Positions 63,919-64,000 of a stretch of DNA of 64,000 nt are shown piece after piece. The translations under genes and the position numbers were made by a program. The stretch is taken from the NCBI RefSeq assembly GCF_913773725.1, contig NZ_CAJYGK010000100.1, forward strand, positions 46,712 to 110,711. The letters run 5' to 3'. Source of the DNA: an uncultured Aquabacterium sp. Lineage in GTDB: Bacteria > Pseudomonadota > Gammaproteobacteria > Burkholderiales > Burkholderiaceae_C. The notes below the pieces were generated by a model. It searched no databases. It had not been told where the DNA came from and saw nothing but the letters and a program-made list of their open reading frames with translations. Position 1 is the stretch's first letter. Each line of letters opens with the position of its first letter.

Positions 63919-64000
63919 TGACCTGCCCCCCACCAGCCGTACCAGTCTTAAGTGAGTGAAGTCCGTCAACCACCAGGAGAATGACGGACATGAAGAAGAG
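63919..64000 (+). mobile_element. Left end of an IS3-family-like insertion sequence (cut by window edge)
   Basis: TGACCTGCCCCCC at 63919 matches the terminal inverted repeat style I associate with the IS407/IS51-type branch of IS3. It is followed 71 nt later by an AGGAG ribosome-binding site and ATG AAG AAG, the usual start of orfA. It cuts the phage tape-measure frame. TAGC (63915-63918) is the candidate 4-bp target copy; the other end lies outside the window, so neither duplication nor family can be confirmed here. Confidence 0.6.
63990..64000 (+). CDS. IS3-family orfA transposase start (first codons only)
   Basis: Only M-K-K and part of the fourth codon are visible. AGGAG at 63975-63979 lies 10 nt upstream of ATG 63990; an in-frame ATG at 63981 is too close to it. 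MKK(R/S) is the normal opening of IS3 orfA helix-turn-helix proteins. Function is inferred from the adjacent IS end. Confidence 0.45.

Larger units (their letters stand above)
55710..64000. mobile_element. Prophage, one end (late lysis and tail module), continues beyond the window
   Basis: A contiguous phage region starts at a 24-bp tRNA-Leu 3'-end remnant and continues off the right edge. All genes lie on the minus strand with start/stop overlaps, in the order tape measure, tail-tip or fibre genes, holin, endolysin, Rz/Rz1 when read in transcription order. Base composition and codon use are visibly less GC-biased than in the chromosomal genes. Integrase, replication and head genes are outside the window. 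The tape-measure gene is broken by an IS, so the prophage may be defective. It is a tailed phage with a long tail, judged from the tape measure. Confidence 0.88.

Overview
The window is a high-GC chromosomal segment from a betaproteobacterium, most likely order Burkholderiales (Leptothrix/Aquabacterium/Rubrivivax or comamonad type). The pointers are the ponA // pilMNOPQ-aroK locus, the pilGHIJ-chpA twitching cluster with a rubredoxin in front, hemL (C5 haem pathway), lptM-lysA-cyaY, paired Gram-negative porins, and a 1338-aa FAD/Fe-S oxidoreductase of a type common in this order. This placement is an inference from gene content; no rRNA is present.

Layout. 1-2.5 kb: ruvX (cut by the window edge), yqgE and divergent photolyase. 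2.5-14.6 kb: a minus-strand Chp (Pil-Chp) operon, rubredoxin-pilG-pilH-pilI-pilJ-chpA-diguanylate cyclase. 14.7-18.4 kb: thiD-like kinase, hemL and mpl. 18.5-24 kb: glycerophosphodiesterase, the large FAD/Fe-S fusion and a HIT protein. 24.1-27.8 kb: a compact chemotaxis operon, CheZ-like-cheY-cheA-cheW. 28-29.8 kb: a soluble receiver-histidine kinase with its NarL-type regulator. 29.9-36.9 kb: dps, outer-membrane protein, uvrD, nitronate monooxygenase, yqjD/yqjE/yqjK and uspA. 37.2-46 kb: valS, then convergent aroK and pilQPONM. 46-50.4 kb: ponA, cyaY, lptM, lysA. 50.5-53.1 kb: two porins. 53.4-55.6 kb: ruvB, tusA, cysM.

From 55,710 to the end is one end of a prophage. It begins with a 24-bp remnant of a tRNA-Leu 3' end (attachment site), then a 0.4-kb stretch dense in base-paired stems that I read as a large structured RNA. 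A minus-strand late module follows: Rz1/Rz, endolysin, holin, tail-tip or receptor-binding proteins (one a BNR/sialidase-like propeller, one a glycine-rich fibre) and the C-terminal part of the tape-measure gene. That gene is interrupted at 63,919 by what looks like the left end of an IS3-family element, whose transposase starts at 63,990.

How the genes work together. Two signalling systems dominate: the Chp system steering type IV pili, whose machine genes pilMNOPQ lie 26 kb away, and the CheZ-like/Y/A/W set. The diguanylate cyclase ending the Chp operon and the CheZ-like protein heading the Che operon share the same C-terminal tail, G-x-V-E-L-F. The most novel-looking objects are the structured RNA beside the attachment site and this shared tail.
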